The notes beneath the pieces are model-generated. The model saw only the letters and a list, made by a program, of their open reading frames with translations. It made no database searches and was not told the DNA's origin. From positions 1 to 15,691 of the forward strand of contig ONQU01000008.1 of assembly GCA_900320035.1 (NCBI GenBank): 15,691 nt of DNA, in the 5' to 3' direction. Positions within the stretch are counted from its first letter, which is position 1. Every line of letters begins with the position of its first letter. This DNA is from an uncultured Rhodospirillaceae bacterium (GTDB taxonomy: Bacteria > Pseudomonadota > Alphaproteobacteria > RF32 > CAG-239). The position numbers and the translations under genes are program-made. Of the stretch, positions 7,801-12,825 are shown one piece after another.

Positions 7801-8398
7801 CAACACCATCAAGCATGGCCCGCAAATCATCGTCAGAGAGCAACTGAACTTTTTTAATTTCGTGCGAAGTGCGGAAACCGTCAAAGAAGTGCATAAACGG
7901 CACACGTGAACGTAAGGTTGAAGTTTGCGCAATAGCGGTCATATCACCGGCTTCTTGCACCGAATTAGAGCACAACATGGCAAAACCGGTTTGGCGACAA
8001 CCCATAACATCGGAATGATCACCATAAATAGAAAGCGCATGATAAGCCAGCGAGCGGGCGGCCACATGCATCACAAATGGGGTTAACTCACCGGCAATTT
8101 TATACATATTCGGAATCATCAAAAGCAAGCCTTGCGAAGCCGTGAAGGTGGTGGTTAAAGCACCGGCCTGCAATGCACCGTGGCAGGCACCGGCAGCACC
8201 GGCTTCTGATTGCATTTCTTGCACGGTTGGTGTGACACCCCAAATATTTTTTTGTTTTGCCGCTGACCAAGCATCAGCCCATTCTCCCATCGGTGATGAT
8301 GGTGTAATCGGATAAATAACACAAACTTCGTTCATGCGATGCGCCACATTAGCGCAGGCTTCGTTACCATCCATCATTTTCATTTTTGCTTCTGACAT
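4850..8398 (-). CDS. nifJ: pyruvate:ferredoxin (flavodoxin) oxidoreductase
   Basis: A 1182-residue full-length fused enzyme. It oxidatively decarboxylates pyruvate with coenzyme A to acetyl-CoA and CO2 and passes electrons to ferredoxin or flavodoxin. In order: N-terminal domain starting MKMMDGNEA with VIYPITPSSPMGEW (about 28-41); the gamma-type domain around FGLGADGTVGANKNSI (about 430-445) and DSRKSGSMTTSHLRF; an EKR motif near 680; two 4Fe-4S motifs, CIQCGKCSIVCP (about 697) and CTGCGLCTTACP (about 753); the CAGCGET block near 828 that holds a third cluster; and the thiamine diphosphate site GGDGWAYDIGFGG with DTGVYSNTGGQ in the C-terminal part. GGGGA lies 9 bases before the ATG. A second start at codon 6 is possible, since family members usually begin close to the MDGN block. 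Oxygen-sensitive, implying anaerobic metabolism. Confidence 0.97.
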   Translation of the reverse strand: MSEAKMKMMDGNEACANVAHRMNEVCVIYPITPSSPMGEWADAWSAAKQKNIWGVTPTVQEMQSEAGAAGACHGALQAGALTTTFTASQGLLLMIPNMYKIAGELTPFVMHVAARSLAYHALSIYGDHSDVMGCRQTGFAMLCSNSVQEAGDMTAIAQTSTLRSRVPFMHFFDGFRTSHEIKKVQLLSDDDLRAMLDGVDYKFNVKHALKPEKPVIRGTAQNPDVFFQGREAANPFYDKVEGIVQQEMDKFAAITGRQYHVVDYVGAPDAENVIVVMGSGAETVEEAIEYLNAHGAKLGVLKVRLYRPFPAESFLKALPKTAKVVSVLDRTKESGSLGEPLYLDVVTTLSQAFANGKIAALPKIYGGRYGLSSKEFTPAMAKAVFDNAVSANPINGFTVGIEDDLTHKSLAYDASFDVEPKDVVRAVFFGLGADGTVGANKNSIKIIAEDAGKYGQGYFVYDSRKSGSMTTSHLRFSDKPIRSAYLVNQADFVACHQFQFMQKVDILHIAKDGATFLLNAPYKADEVWNHLPIEVQEQILAKHLKFYTINAVEVARATGMGQRINTVMQTCFFAISNILPKDEAIAQIKAAIKKTYSKKGDAVVQKNYAAVDASLAHLFEVNYPDHVTSTFHRLAPVPANAPKFVQGLTAKLIAEKGDSVTTSELQEVVDGTWPTATTQYEKRCIATEIPVWDPSICIQCGKCSIVCPHGVIRMKVASDEELQKAPATLKRAAYKGKEFAGKQFILQVSPEDCTGCGLCTTACPVKNKENPELHAINMDHIENHLDIEKGNWTFFETLPYVKRSEVVKNLPKTTQLVQPLFEYSGACAGCGETPYIKLLTQLFGDRMVVANATGCSSIYSGNLPTTPYCTDEKGHGPAWSNSLFEDNAEFGLGMRISIDQGEQMAKSLLERMQDQLGETATKILANPQSNDIEIDAQRDNVAALRTKLANINSNEAKHLNDVADYLIKKSVWIIGGDGWAYDIGFGGLDHAIASGRNVNILVLDTGVYSNTGGQQSKATPMGASAKFATAGKELPKKDLGMIAMSYGNVYVAQVALGANDMQVIKAFNEAEAYDGPSIIIAYCPCINQGLNMADGLTHQKDAVESGSWPLYRYNPENVKAGNAPLVLDSKAPTKPLADYMASETRFQVVNKSNPARYEMLLDKAQKNVDEKRALLEHLAQYK

Positions 8399-8445
8399 TT
8401 AATTATATCCCCAATAAAAAAGTTGTTAAAACAAAACTGATGGTG

Positions 8446-8473
8446 GTTATAACATATTCAATTATAAAATCAA
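8446..8473 (-). promoter_or_regulatory. candidate nifJ promoter
   Basis: On the minus strand: TTGATT (8473-8468), a 16-base spacer and TATAAC (8451-8446), giving a leader of about 40 bases. Reasonable sigma-70 match, not decisive. Confidence 0.4.
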
Positions 8474-8511
8474 GTTCAATCGGCAATTTTGGCGCAATTT
8501 ATATTTTAATG

Positions 8512-8540
8512 TTGACAGAAGGAAGAAAATTGACTACAAA
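8512..8540 (+). promoter_or_regulatory. candidate promoter of the acyl carrier protein gene
   Basis: TTGACA (8512-8517), a 17-base spacer and TACAAA (8535-8540). An alternative is TTGACT (8530-8535) with TATAAT (8555-8560) at 19 bases, which would give an almost leaderless message. Confidence 0.4.
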
Positions 8541-8572
8541 TAAAGGTAATTTATTATAATTATAATATTTTT

Positions 8573-8857
8573 ATGCTTATGGAAAGAAATATTACAATCA
8601 GCGGCATTCGCGGCAGTATTAAGGCTGTTGTGGATTCGAGACTAGAAAATGATGTTACGGAGATGACAGATGAAAATCTCGCCAATCTAACGCTTGGTGT
8701 GGATTTAGGGATGGATTCCCTTGACATTGTGGAATTATCAATGTTGATAGAGCGTGAGTTCAAAATATCTTTTTCAGAGGATATCATCGGTAAGTGGGTT
8801 AAGAACAGAAATGAGCTGACGATTGCCGATATTGTGAAATATTGTAATGAAAATTAA
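8573..8857 (+). CDS. acyl carrier protein (stand-alone)
   Basis: A 94-residue acidic protein with the phosphopantetheine attachment motif LGMDSLDIVELSM, the serine being S49 from the first ATG, followed by the helix ending IEREFKISFSED typical of acyl carrier proteins. It holds acyl chains on a 4'-phosphopantetheine arm. The N-terminus is longer than that of the housekeeping AcpP (about 78 residues), and no fabD/fabG/fabF genes are adjacent, so it is more likely a specialised carrier than the main fatty-acid one (inference). Two in-frame ATGs, 8573 and 8579, fit; neither has a recognisable Shine-Dalgarno sequence, so the start is unsettled. Flanked by its own promoter region and a shared terminator, hence monocistronic. 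Confidence 0.85.
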   Translation: MLMERNITISGIRGSIKAVVDSRLENDVTEMTDENLANLTLGVDLGMDSLDIVELSMLIEREFKISFSEDIIGKWVKNRNELTIADIVKYCNEN

Positions 8858-8861
8858 TAAA

Positions 8862-8894
8862 AAACCGCGGAGCTTAATGCTCGACGGTTTTTTT
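8862..8894. terminator. bidirectional terminator between the acyl carrier protein and the minus-strand gene
   Basis: Arms AAACCG (8862-8867) and CGGTTT (8885-8890) enclose an inner GAGC/GCTC stem with a 2x2 mismatch and a TTAAT loop. A T run follows on the plus strand and an A run precedes it, so it works for both convergent genes. Confidence 0.8.
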
Positions 8895-8895
8895 G

Positions 8896-9321
8896 TTAAG
8901 AAAAATGTTTTTCAGTAATTTTTTCAATCAAATCATTCAGCTTTTGCGGCTGCAAGGCTTGATTAACAACCACCACATTCCGGATAGCTGTGTGTTGACA
9001 ACCTTCTGCACGGCACCAGTGAACATAAACTTCAACCTGATGACCGCGGCGAATTTCGCTGATTTTTGCTCCGAAACCACCGGTACCGAGTAAATCTTTA
9101 TCAAAACAGAACTTGTCGGTTTCAAATTTACTCATCATTGTTGCTCCTTGATAAGGAACATCAACCGTTTGCGGCTGATTTCCGAGACTGAGACAATCAT
9201 ACTCTTTGGCACTTACTTCTTTAGCAAAAATCGCTCGGCACTCCAGCGAAAACACAATGGTTGCGTCACATAAGTAAACAACATCGGTTACCAAACCGAC
9301 TAACTTAATAATTCCTTCCAT
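8896..9321 (-). CDS. unrecognised 141-residue protein
   Basis: I do not recognise this protein. From the ATG at 9321 it has a mildly hydrophobic start (MEGIIKLVGLVTDVVYLCD), a middle part, and a C-terminal half with LGTGGFGAKISEIRRGHQVEVYVHWCRAEGCQH and a closing amphipathic helix. A candidate promoter lies about 40 bases upstream of this ATG and the first 60 codons show G-rich first positions, both in favour of it. Against it, there is no Shine-Dalgarno there, whereas an AAGGAG lies just before two ATGs at 9138, which would give an 80-residue protein starting MMSKFETDKFC. The shared terminator at 8862-8894 follows the stop. Stand-alone gene, function unknown. Confidence 0.55.
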   Translation of the reverse strand: MEGIIKLVGLVTDVVYLCDATIVFSLECRAIFAKEVSAKEYDCLSLGNQPQTVDVPYQGATMMSKFETDKFCFDKDLLGTGGFGAKISEIRRGHQVEVYVHWCRAEGCQHTAIRNVVVVNQALQPQKLNDLIEKITEKHFS

Positions 9322-9368
9322 ACGCGTTGTATTTAAGCTTTTAACATAAAAATAAAAAGTTAGGGAGA

Positions 9369-9397
9369 GGAATAGTAGAATTTTCAAATAAAGTCAA
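9369..9397 (-). promoter_or_regulatory. candidate promoter of the unrecognised minus-strand gene
   Basis: On the minus strand: TTGACT (9397-9392), a 17-base spacer and TATTCC (9374-9369). Predicted start near 9362, which favours translation from the ATG at 9321. Confidence 0.4.
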
Positions 9398-9439
9398 GAA
9401 GATAAAATCAAATATTTTTCATAAAAGGCAAGAAAACGC

Positions 9440-9467
9440 TTGCAAAATAAATAAAATTCGGTTATCA
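9440..9467 (+). promoter_or_regulatory. candidate tRNA-Glu promoter
   Basis: TTGCAA (9440-9445), a 16-base spacer and TTATCA (9462-9467), ending 30 bases before the mature tRNA 5' end. Confidence 0.4.
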
Positions 9468-9497
9468 CTAGCTAGATTTTGAAGATAAGACACCTAT

Positions 9498-9573
9498 GGT
9501 CCCATCGTCTAGAGGCCTAGGACGCGGCCCTCTCAAGGCTGCAACACGGGTTCGACTCCCGTTGGGATCACCA
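9498..9573 (+). tRNA. tRNA-Glu (anticodon CTC)
   Basis: A 76-base tRNA including an encoded CCA. The acceptor stem GGTCCCA pairs with TGGGATC (one G-U), followed by discriminator A and CCA. The D arm (TCGTCTAGAGGCCTAGGA) is the standard tRNA-Glu form. The anticodon stem CGGCC/GGCTG holds the loop CTCTCAA, so the anticodon is CTC, reading GAG. The T arm is CGGGTTCGACTCCCG. Many bacteria with AT-rich genomes manage with tRNA-Glu(TTC) alone, so a CTC isoacceptor is likely an addition to it. A short terminator follows. Confidence 0.95.
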
Positions 9574-9581
9574 ATACAAAC

Positions 9582-9613
9582 AACAGCCTGCAAAATGGCT
9601 GTTTTTTCTTTTT
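9582..9613 (+). terminator. tRNA-Glu terminator
   Basis: Stem AACAGCC/GGCTGTT (9582-9588, 9597-9603), an 8-base loop and a T-rich tail to 9613, 9 bases after the CCA end. Next to it at 9622-9631 is a 10-bp perfect palindrome, CGCTTAAGCG, with no assigned role. The rest of 9632-9746 is AT-rich and empty. Confidence 0.85.
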
Positions 9614-9746
9614 AAATCAAGCGCTTAAGCGAGTTCGAATGTTATGTTTTTAAAATTGGCAGTTTTGGGAAATTTTACGAACCAGTTATAGCAATAATAT
9701 AGTAAAATAAAGTATTTCTAAATTTTTCGCTTTTTTTAAAAGATAC

Positions 9747-9775
9747 TTGACAAAATAATATACTTTTACTATAAT
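9747..9775 (+). promoter_or_regulatory. exact consensus sigma-70 promoter of the 129-residue orphan gene
   Basis: TTGACA (9747-9752), a 17-base spacer and TATAAT (9770-9775), matching the consensus at every position with optimal spacing. Two 9-base direct repeats ATAATATAC (9755-9763 and 9771-9779) lie 16 bases apart, the second covering most of the -10. Predicted transcription start near 9782. Confidence 0.85.
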
Positions 9776-9780
9776 ATACA

Positions 9781-9796
9781 TTGAATTTAAGTTCAA
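9781..9796. promoter_or_regulatory. possible operator dyad at the predicted transcription start
   Basis: TTGAATTTAAGTTCAA is a near-palindrome (14 of 16 positions symmetric) lying right after the -10 box, where a repressor would block initiation. It could instead be a small 5' hairpin in the message. No regulator gene is adjacent. Confidence 0.4.
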
Positions 9797-9811
9797 TAAG
9801 GAGGAAATAAT

Positions 9812-10201
9812 ATGGTAGATGACGTTGATGATGTAAATTGGTCTAAAGAAAAATATATTAAAAATTTTTCTGCAATATTGAATTATTTGGAAAAGAACGA
9901 TGGTATTGACGTTGCTGAAATAAGAGATTTGTATCATAAAGAAGTCGAAGAAAAAAAGCATAATCCTACTTATCAAGAATGGGGAGAACTATCAATTAAA
10001 GCACCTGGGCCAGCCATTGAAACAAAATTAACAAAATTGATTGAGAAAGAAAAATATGATGAGTTTTCAAAGGATGCAGGTCCTGGAAATTCAACTCATC
10101 TGCAAGCTATGAAATATTTTAAGGTAAAAGTTCTTAGTGCTGTTTTAGAACAACAATTTCAGATGGCACTTTCTAAAATGGGTAATGAATTAGGAAAGTA
10201 A
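9812..10201 (+). CDS. unrecognised 129-residue acidic/lysine-rich protein, orphan gene
   Basis: I do not recognise this protein. It is soluble and highly charged, with no signal peptide, membrane segment or cysteine. It starts MVDDVDDVNWSKEKYIKNF, is probably mainly helical, has a central APGPAIETKLTKLIEKEKYDEF segment, a glycine-proline turn (DAGPGNST) and a C-terminal helix (KVKVLSAVLEQQFQMALSKM). Start support is excellent: AAGGAGG lies 7 bases before the ATG, under an exact consensus promoter. A 10-bp terminator begins 39 bases after the stop, so it is a self-contained unit. Its codons are richer in A/T than those of the flanking genes (third positions mostly A or T), and it sits downstream of a tRNA, which together hint at acquisition; no integrase or duplicated tRNA end is visible. 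Confidence 0.8.
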   Translation: MVDDVDDVNWSKEKYIKNFSAILNYLEKNDGIDVAEIRDLYHKEVEEKKHNPTYQEWGELSIKAPGPAIETKLTKLIEKEKYDEFSKDAGPGNSTHLQAMKYFKVKVLSAVLEQQFQMALSKMGNELGK

Positions 10202-10239
10202 AGTTCGTAATTTGCTTACTTAGCATCACTAATCTGGAG

Positions 10240-10276
10240 AGGAGTTGCATTTTTTTGTGCGACTCCTTTTCTTTTC
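10240..10276 (+). terminator. strong terminator of the orphan gene
   Basis: A 10-bp stem AGGAGTTGCA/TGCGACTCCT (one G-U; 10240-10249 and 10258-10267) with an 8-base loop and a TTTTCTTTT tail. Confidence 0.85.
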
Positions 10277-10446
10277 TGAAGAATCTCCGGTTCGAGCGAT
10301 TGTAAAGCCCAAATTTGTATTGTTTCGTTATCATATGTCTGTAAGCCTTGATTTATAAAGCTTTGCATCGGTTCCTTAACGGCAATTATTTCCGCTCGAT
10401 GTTGCACTAAAAATTCGAAGATTGTCCACTCCGTACAGCCAACATG

Positions 10447-10472
10447 AAACCTCCCCTTGCGGGAGGTTTTTT
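10447..10472 (+). terminator. second terminator with no visible gene upstream
   Basis: A perfect 9-bp stem AAACCTCCC/GGGAGGTTT (10447-10455, 10461-10469) with a CTTGC loop and a T run on the plus strand only. The 170 bases between it and the preceding terminator contain no convincing plus-strand reading frame, so it may end a small RNA, back up the first terminator, or be the remnant of a lost gene. Within the gene-free stretch 10202-10724 the recognisable items are the two terminators, the palindromic element and the infC promoter. Confidence 0.75.
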
Positions 10473-10484
10473 GTAAATTACTAT

Positions 10485-10591
10485 GTCATCGCTCGCTTTG
10501 CCGACTGGCAAACGCGTCAAGCGATTTTCCGTTTTTTTTATTATTTAATTCGAAAATCGCTTCACCTCGCTTATTAGCCCGAAGGAATGAC
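10485..10591. repeat. 107-bp imperfect palindromic element (REP/MITE-like)
   Basis: Bounded by GTCAT (10485) and ATGAC (to 10591). Near the centre are 11-base perfect inverted arms AAGCGATTTTC (10519-10529) and GAAAATCGCTT (10552-10562) around a T-rich 22-base loop. A smaller hairpin TTTGCC-GACT-GGCAAA lies inside the left half. Similar GTCAT...ATGAC palindromes with CGC-TCGC/CGAAG-rich arms are scattered between genes in many bacterial genomes. No transposase is visible, so it would be non-autonomous. Confidence 0.5.
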
Positions 10592-10655
10592 TCGAAAAAA
10601 ATAGGCATAACATTTTAAAACAACACTTTTTTTGCTTCATAACCGCCGATTTTAC

Positions 10656-10683
10656 TTGATAATCTGAAATTGATTGTTATTAT
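10656..10683 (+). promoter_or_regulatory. candidate infC promoter
   Basis: TTGATA (10656-10661), a 16-base spacer and TATTAT (10678-10683). Predicted start about 35 bases upstream of the infC ATG. Confidence 0.45.
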
Positions 10684-10724
10684 AAGGCTTATTGTAAAAA
10701 TTTTGGAGGTATATAAATTAATAT

Positions 10725-11246
10725 ATGAGTGAACAACAAAATGACGAAGTTTGCGTCAACGAAAAAATCACCGCTAAGCAAGTTCGGTTAATTGATGCAA
10801 ATAATGAAAACCGCGGTATTGTTTCTCTAAGAGAAGCATTGGCATTGGCCGAAGAAGAAGGCTTGGATTTAATTGAAATTTCACCGCAGGCTAATCCGCC
10901 GGTTTGTAAAATCTTGGATTTCGGTAAATATCGCTACGAACAACAAAAACGCAAAGCCGAAGCTAAAAAAAATCAAAAAGTTGTTGAAATTAAAGAGCTA
11001 AAATTGCGCCCGATGATTGATACTCATGATTATGAAGTTAAGGTCAAGCAGGCAAAGAAATTTTTGGAACAAGGTAATAAGGTTAAGTTTACTATGCGTT
11101 TCAAAGGACGCGAATTAAGCGCTAACGATATGGGTAAACAGGTTTTAACTAAACTCATTGAAGATTTAGAGAATATCAGTAAAGTCGATTCGGAGATGAA
11201 ACTTGAAGGTCGGCAAATGACAATGATTTTATCACCGCAAAAATAA
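10725..11246 (+). CDS. infC: translation initiation factor IF-3
   Basis: A 173-residue protein of the usual length. The N-terminal domain carries VNEKITAKQVRLIDANNENRGIVSLREALALAEEEGLDLIEISPQANPPVCKILDFGKYRYEQQKR, the standard signature; then comes a lysine-rich linker; the C-terminal domain carries ELKLRPMIDTHDYEVKVKQAKKFLEQGNKVKFTMRFKGRE. It binds the 30S subunit, keeps it apart from 50S and checks the start codon and initiator tRNA. The ATG at 10725 is forced by an in-frame TAA at 10719. The Shine-Dalgarno GGAGGT lies 14 bases away, unusually far. Unlike the common infC-rpmI-rplT operon, a terminator follows at once, so infC is alone. Confidence 0.96.
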   Translation: MSEQQNDEVCVNEKITAKQVRLIDANNENRGIVSLREALALAEEEGLDLIEISPQANPPVCKILDFGKYRYEQQKRKAEAKKNQKVVEIKELKLRPMIDTHDYEVKVKQAKKFLEQGNKVKFTMRFKGRELSANDMGKQVLTKLIEDLENISKVDSEMKLEGRQMTMILSPQK

Positions 11247-11265
11247 AATCAATACCAATAAAAAA

Positions 11266-11295
11266 GGCGGCTGTATTTGCCGCCCTTATTTTTTT
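11266..11295. terminator. bidirectional terminator between infC and the convergent membrane-protein gene
   Basis: Stem GGCGGC/GCCGCC (11266-11271, 11279-11284) with a 7-base loop; a T run follows on the plus strand and an A run precedes it, so it serves both strands. Its plus-side T run touches the stop codon of the minus-strand gene. Confidence 0.85.
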
Positions 11296-11746
11296 AAATG
11301 AAATGCCTTAAAATAAACATTCCGCCCATTAAAGCAAGAAGCAATGTTCCTGCATAAAACGCGAACTGCTTAAAGCTTAGCCACCATCGATACATCAAGC
11401 CGATTTTATAAACTTGCCAGCCGATGATGTATAAAACAGCGCCTTTCAAAAAATGTAATTCCACCCAAGCGGTTTGCCAGCCGAAAATATAATCGACGCA
11501 CCAACTGAGCCCACAACAAACAGCGGCACTCAAAGCCCACAAACAAGCCTCGGTGAACACACTCAACAACTTTTCCCACCATGTGACTTTTTTAATATCA
11601 GTATTCTGCCATAAATAGCATAACAGAACCCAAAATATCGCTACGAGGCAGAAAAATTGTCTTCCAAAGCAGTGAAAAACCATCGCCCCCGCAATCAATC
11701 CGGTCACTCCCAACCAAATCAGCGGTTTATCAAACTCTATTTTCAT
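11294..11746 (-). CDS. tryptophan-rich integral membrane protein of unknown function
   Basis: A 150-residue protein with four or so hydrophobic segments (about 8-27, 30-46, 65-90, 100-118 and 127-147) joined by short basic loops. Composition is odd: 12 tryptophans and 7 cysteines, including WW pairs at about 56 and 121 and an AVCCGLSWC cluster near 76-84. I do not recognise a family. A consensus-like promoter lies just upstream, the leader is only about 18 bases, and the ribosome binding site (TTGAGAT) is weak. Convergent with infC and divergent from rluC; a stand-alone unit. Confidence 0.7.
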   Translation of the reverse strand: MKIEFDKPLIWLGVTGLIAGAMVFHCFGRQFFCLVAIFWVLLCYLWQNTDIKKVTWWEKLLSVFTEACLWALSAAVCCGLSWCVDYIFGWQTAWVELHFLKGAVLYIIGWQVYKIGLMYRWWLSFKQFAFYAGTLLLALMGGMFILRHFI

Positions 11747-11771
11747 ATCTCAATAATTTTAATTTATCCTA

Positions 11772-11800
11772 AGAATAGACGAGTTTTAAGGTTTTGTCAA
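11772..11800 (-). promoter_or_regulatory. promoter of the tryptophan-rich membrane protein gene
   Basis: On the minus strand: TTGACA (11800-11795), a 17-base spacer and TATTCT (11777-11772). Predicted start near 11765. Confidence 0.6.
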
Positions 11801-11841
11801 GTAAAATATAATAATCTGCTAAAACAAAAACAGCATAGCGC

Positions 11842-11870
11842 TTGACACTTCTGTTTTGCTTTACTAATAT
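11842..11870 (+). promoter_or_regulatory. promoter of the rluC-asmA-atp12-acylphosphatase run
   Basis: TTGACA (11842-11847), a 17-base spacer and TAATAT (11865-11870). Its -35 lies 41 bases from that of the divergent promoter. Confidence 0.65.
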
Positions 11871-11895
11871 GAAGCAATAAAGGTAGCAAAAAAAT

Positions 11896-12825
11896 ATGAG
11901 CGGTGTAAAAATTATCAAAATTAAAGCTGAAGATGACGGAATACGCCTGAACCGTTGGTTTTTGCGTGAGTATCCGGCATTATCGCTTAGCCGCTTGCAA
12001 AAGTTGTTGCGTACCAAGCAAATTAAGGTAGATGGTAAGCGTGCGGAAACGGCCACACGTTTATTGGCCGGACAAGAGCTACGTTTGCCGCCGCTTGATG
12101 AACAAAAAGCAATAGAGCCAAACAAGAAAATATCGGCGTTTGATGTTGATTATATAACGGCAATGGTTATTTATAAAGATGCCGATATTATTGCGCTTAA
12201 CAAACCTTCCGGTTTGGCGGTGCAAGGCGGCACCAATACGCTCAAGCATATTGACGGTTTGTTGGACGCATTGAAGTTTGAAAACAATGAAAAACCGCGT
12301 TTGGTGCATCGCATTGATAAAGATACCAGCGGATTGCTGATATTGGCGCGCAATCGCCGTGTTGCCGAAACGTTGACGAAGGCTTTTCGTGAACATACTT
12401 TGCCGAAAACCTATTTGGCGTTGGTGCGCGGTTGTCCGGCTCAATTTGTCGGCGAGATTAATTTACCATTGGAAAAACAAGGGGAAAAAGTGGTTGTTAC
12501 ACCGGCCGGTAAAAAAGCCCTGACAACCTATAAGGTATTGGATAATGCCGCAAAAAAATATGCTTTGGTGGAGGCTTCGCCGCTAACCGGTCGAACGCAT
12601 CAAATCAGAGCGCATTTAGAGGCTTTGGGAACGCCGATTTTGGGCGATGATAAATATTTTGGGCGTGAGCGTAAACGTTTGCCGGAAATTGCCGATAAAC
12701 TTTATTTGCACGCTTATCAAATTGACCTTTCGGCGTTTTATGGTAAAAAAATGGTTTTGACGGCCGCTTTACCGCCGCATTTTGCGCAGGCCTGTCAATT
12801 TTTGGGATTGGAAAAAGGAAAATGA
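11896..12825 (+). CDS. rluC: RluA-family 23S rRNA pseudouridine synthase, RluC type
   Basis: A 309-residue protein. The N-terminal S4 RNA-binding domain (about 14-62: DGIRLNRWFLREYPALSLSRLQKLLRTKQIKVDGKRA) is followed by the RluA catalytic domain with RLVHRIDKDTSGLLILARN, in which D141 is the catalytic aspartate, and the closing motif LTGRTHQIRAHLEALGTPILGDDKYFG. RluC converts three uridines of 23S rRNA to pseudouridine. RluC and RluD are close relatives; RluC is preferred because of gene context typical of alphaproteobacteria, but the target sites are inferred. AAAGG before the ATG and a strong promoter upstream. The stop overlaps the next gene's ATG (ATGA). Confidence 0.9.
   Translation: MSGVKIIKIKAEDDGIRLNRWFLREYPALSLSRLQKLLRTKQIKVDGKRAETATRLLAGQELRLPPLDEQKAIEPNKKISAFDVDYITAMVIYKDADIIALNKPSGLAVQGGTNTLKHIDGLLDALKFENNEKPRLVHRIDKDTSGLLILARNRRVAETLTKAFREHTLPKTYLALVRGCPAQFVGEINLPLEKQGEKVVVTPAGKKALTTYKVLDNAAKKYALVEASPLTGRTHQIRAHLEALGTPILGDDKYFGRERKRLPEIADKLYLHAYQIDLSAFYGKKMVLTAALPPHFAQACQFLGLEKGK

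Noticed and set aside
7517..7909. 130-codon plus-strand frame inside nifJ, and similar ones at 6047-6412 and 7441-7638
   Set aside because: They lie antisense to strongly conserved nifJ sequence, have no ribosome binding site, and their products look like shadow translations.
8399..8572. Riboswitch or structured leader between nifJ and the acyl carrier protein gene
   Set aside because: Very AT-rich and without a conserved-looking stem set; only promoter-like boxes are supported.
9322..9387. 22-residue upstream extension of the unrecognised minus-strand gene, from a TTG
   Set aside because: It runs into the predicted -10 region and has no ribosome binding site.
10216..10407. 63-codon minus-strand frame downstream of the orphan gene
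   Set aside because: It needs a GTG start with no ribosome binding site, and its 3' end is the stem of the orphan gene's terminator. Kept only as a possible remnant.
9498..10600. tRNA-Glu as attachment site of an integrated element spanning the orphan gene
   Set aside because: No second copy of the tRNA 3' end was found downstream and there is no integrase. Only T-arm-like scraps (GGTTCGAG near 10290, GTTCGAAT near 9633) are present.
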